DNA of 64,000 nucleotides from Halocaridina rubra (lineage: Eukaryota > Arthropoda > Malacostraca > Decapoda > Atyidae): contig JAXCGZ010009478.1 in assembly GCA_037179515.1 (NCBI GenBank), forward strand, positions 17,501-81,500. Reading direction: 5' to 3'. Shown in pieces: positions 61,085 to 64,000 of the stretch. The notes beneath the pieces were generated by a model, which worked only from the letters and a program-made list of their open reading frames with translations, was not told the DNA's origin and did no database searches. The position numbers and the translations under genes were made by a program. Numbering within the stretch: the first letter of the stretch is position 1; each line of letters begins with the position of its first letter.

Positions 61085-62450
61085 TACAGTAAACAAACAA
61101 ACAAACATTTCATTTCTATTTTGTTCAATGGTTATTCAACATTAATAGTAACTTATAAGTAGACATGTAATTAAACTAATAAATAAGAGGGTAATACATA
61201 TAGTTAAATTAAATGTAGCTTTAATAGAAAATAATAATGCTGTAATAAAAATGTTAACAATAATGCTAATAATAAAGTAGTAAGTATGACACTAGATACA
61301 GGATCGTTATTATCGGCATCATTTCCATATTTGTTTTCCTTACAATGAGAATAATTAGTTCTTAATGAGCAGCAACTATTTGTCCAAAAGAAAACTATAT
61401 AGTTTGCCTTTGCAAGCTGTGAAGGAGGATGCATTTTTAAGATGCTCTGGAATATTGTTCCAGAGTGTTGGCCCTTTGATAGTGATCATCTTTGAACCTG
61501 CTTCTGTGTTTGTTCTGTGAATAAAGAGCTCACTGCTCTGTCTTGTGTTGGTTCCCCTTATATCCCTGACTGTTTTTAAATCAAATAGCCAGCTAGGATA
61601 ATGATGGTCCAAAATTTTGAATACAAAAACATAAATAGCATAAGCGACCTTGTTTTCTGCCCACAGCCACCCAAGTTTATTGAGAGCTGGTGTGACATGG
61701 TCATATTTTCTTATTCCTCCCAGGGCAACTAGAGCTGCAGAATTAATAAGCTTCTGTATTCTGTTTATCTGAGTCTTAGTGGTAGCTCCCCAAACAGTTG
61801 TGCAGTAATTAATGTGACTTAGGGCTAGAGATTCAACAACAGTTATTCGAGTGGTAGTCTCAAAATTGTCTTTTATACGTGATAAGTACATTAATGTTCC
61901 TGTAACCTTTTTGCATACTTTATCTACGTGGGAATCAAACAACATGTGGTTATTAAAGTGAATTCCTAGGTTTTTGACTGTTTTGCTAGGTGTGATAATA
62001 TTGTCGCAAAAATTAATTGTTGTGTTTTCTGGAATTTGTGCTATGTGGAACCTTGAACCAATAAATATGCACTGTGTTTTACTTTCGTTAATTAACAGCC
62101 CAATTTCTTGAAAATAGGTTTTAATTTTTGGAGAAGAGGATAGGACCAAGTACTGATCCCTGTGGAACACCAAATGATACAGTTTTTGGCACAGAGATAA
62201 TGTTGTTAAGACGTACAGACTGCTTACGATTAGATAGATACTCGCTAAACCAGCTTGGATCAATATTTAAGTTAGTACATTTACTTAATAATAGAATTAC
62301 ATGGTTTACACTGTTGAAGGCTTTTGATAAGTCCAATAATACAAGCAGAGATATTTTTTTCATATATATATTATTACAGATACTATTTGCAACTTCAAGC
62401 AGTGCAGTTTCCGTCGAGAGTTTCGGTCTGAAACCATGTATTCAATAATG
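61085..62450 (-). mobile_element. LINE fragment (YADD family) with internal deletion
   Basis: Minus-strand frames: SLLVLLDLSKAFNSVNHVIL (motif A) and FGVPQGSVLGPILF (motif B). The sequence then jumps to KTYFQEIGLLINESKTQCIF and on to NLGIHFNNHMLFDSHVDKVC, INYCTTVWGATTKTQINRI and RGTNTRQSSELFIHRTN. The YADD motif C region is missing, so the RT is dead. The 3' tail (61085-61370) ends in TTTG units. It is a close relative of the 25.4 kb LINE in the RT, but it has a different 3' tail. Confidence 0.88.
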
Positions 62451-62451
62451 A

Positions 62452-62869
62452 TCCCTCAATTTCCATTCTATCGCTCTCATAGAGAATAGCTCTTTTACGT
62501 TAATTTTAATAGCATTTGTTATTTCCTAATTTAAAACTAAATTTATATAATTCATATTAAATCATAATACAGCAATATTTATTGCATTATCAATATTTTA
62601 TAGTATACTGTACTCAAATTGGGCTTGGCTCGATGTGATCAGTGCAATAATTCTGTAGTACTGCACAGTACAATAAAACCACTGAATTATGTGTACATTA
62701 TTATAATAATTATTATTTATTATTATTATAACAATAATAAATATACTGTAAGCCACACAGGAGAGTATTGTACTGTACTTTATTTCTCACACATAGGCAT
62801 ATGTATGTATGTATGTATTATCATTATTGTTAGAAGTAGTAGCAGTAGTAGTAGTAGTACTGGTGGCAG

Positions 62870-62909
<40 letters not shown>

Positions 62910-63490
62910 CAGCAGCAGCATTATTATTATTTTCATTATTAACATGATATGGCAAAGTTTATCTGCTGTGGTATTAGCATTACTATGGAATGGGATGCTT
63001 AAGCTGACTTTTTTTCTTTGTTGATCCTGCTTCTAAGAAAAATCAGTTTTGCTTCTTACAATGCCTTTTCCAAAAGGAATACTAAGTTATCCCTTGACCC
63101 TTTCCCTGCAAGCTGTCAACAAAATTAATTACATCTCAGTGTGGGGAGGGATGTTTGCCATACCTCAATGAAAAATTTTGTCCCGTTCCCCTAGACCTCT
63201 AACAGGCTACCGATTCCAAAGTACCTCAGTTTGTTAAAACATTGACTCTATGTACTCCTCTTCACTGCCACTTGAGGAAATGATGCGCATTTTGAAATTA
63301 TTATGATAAATACATGACACTTACTATTTACCCTCTGAGCAAAATCATTCCACAGACATTCCCACTGCAAATAAAGCGTTAATTATACTAATCTCTTCTT
63401 CAAGGAATTCTGGTTAGCCTACAAGGAATGTCCTCACCAAAAGATTGCAAACAACCTCCTTCTTGATATATATGTTACAATGACTAAAGA
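62452..63490. other. No gene recognised; trinucleotide runs
   Basis: AGT/AGC units occur at about 62830-62930. The rest shows nothing supported. Confidence 0.45.
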
Positions 63491-63499
63491 AATGAATAT

Positions 63500-63757
63500 G
63501 TTCTCTATTCCTCCTTCTGTCTTCCCTAATTCTTTTAACTTATCTTCCTTCAAAAAGCTGATCTCTCGTCATCTCAGGGACTAGTCCTGCCATATCTCTA
63601 GGTCCTCAGGACTTCAACTATTCTTTCAGCCTGTCCTTTCCCTATTGTATATCACTCCCCTATTTCTCTATTTCTGCCTTGCCCTTAGCATTCTACTTTT
63701 TCTTCGTCTTAATGCTTCCTTCGTGCCCAGGCCGGATGAGGGTAATTTTCTTGCAAA
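63500..63757 (+). mobile_element. Jockey-like LINE 3' tail fragment
   Basis: CCTCCTTCTGTCTTCCCTAA, CTTCAAAAAGCTGATCTC, ATATCTCTAGGTCCTCAGGA and CCCAGGCCGGATGAGGGTA match the family's 3' end. An AAAT-rich tail follows to about 63785. Confidence 0.85.
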
Positions 63758-64000
63758 AAATAAATAAATAAATAATTAAATAAAAACTGTTGAGGTCCAA
63801 ATAACGAGGGCATATTGAAGTAGGAAAGCATTGTTACATTCTCATTAACATCTCAAATTGATGGTGGACATTATATTTTCTATAATAAAAAATTGGTCAA
63901 CATATCTATTTTTCATTCCAAATGATGAATATATCGTCAACATACCAAGTGTCTTGGGGAAATATTTGCAATTATTTCACGCTTGAAGTATTCCATATAC

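Overview
The window looks like nuclear DNA of an arthropod, most likely a decapod crustacean. This is an inference from four things: spliced genes with large introns, AT-rich intergenic DNA, very dense microsatellites (long TA, GA/CT and AAT tracts), and a crowd of non-LTR retrotransposons, tRNA-derived SINEs and TA-flanked inverted-repeat elements. No bacterial or organellar features, true tRNA genes or CRISPR arrays were seen.

Plus-strand half (1-28 kb). A possible membrane-protein exon lies at 2989-3842. The one gene recognised with confidence is EEF1AKMT1 (eEF1A lysine methyltransferase 1, formerly N6AMT2). Its three coding exons (15615-15803, 18783-18930, 24910-25262) join in frame to 229 residues. 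Intron 1 starts with a TA tract and holds a foldback-like palindrome, SINE copies and a LINE remnant. Intron 2 holds three copies of one Jockey-like LINE. One copy keeps an open endonuclease-RT frame and sits inside a small TA-flanked inverted-repeat element. A large quasi-palindrome (5.5-7.3 kb) and degenerate LINEs (7-12 kb) lie upstream of the gene. A YADD-type LINE with one frameshift (25.4-28.0 kb) lies just downstream.

Middle (28-37 kb). This part holds a very degenerate RTE-like LINE, a tRNA-derived SINE whose 3' tail matches a LINE found elsewhere in the window, a 75-bp-arm hairpin, and otherwise unremarkable AT-rich sequence.

Minus-strand half (37-55.5 kb). Three long open exons (54624-55478, 43399-47973, 37469-41572) each start just after a good acceptor in phase 0 and each run to a stop codon. 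Two encode C2H2-type zinc fingers with long disordered tails. The third encodes two copies of an unrecognised ~80-residue domain. They could be alternative terminal exons of one transcription-factor locus (like lola or mod(mdg4)) or the last exons of separate genes; sequence alone does not decide. The 43.4-48.0 kb exon carries a 411-bp in-frame tandem duplication with a single mismatch.

Right end (55.5-64 kb). Mostly repeats: a ~180-bp tandem repeat whose units carry a palindrome centred on CAGCTG, a SINE inserted in it with a clear target-site duplication, LINE fragments, and a pair of Tigger-like termini.
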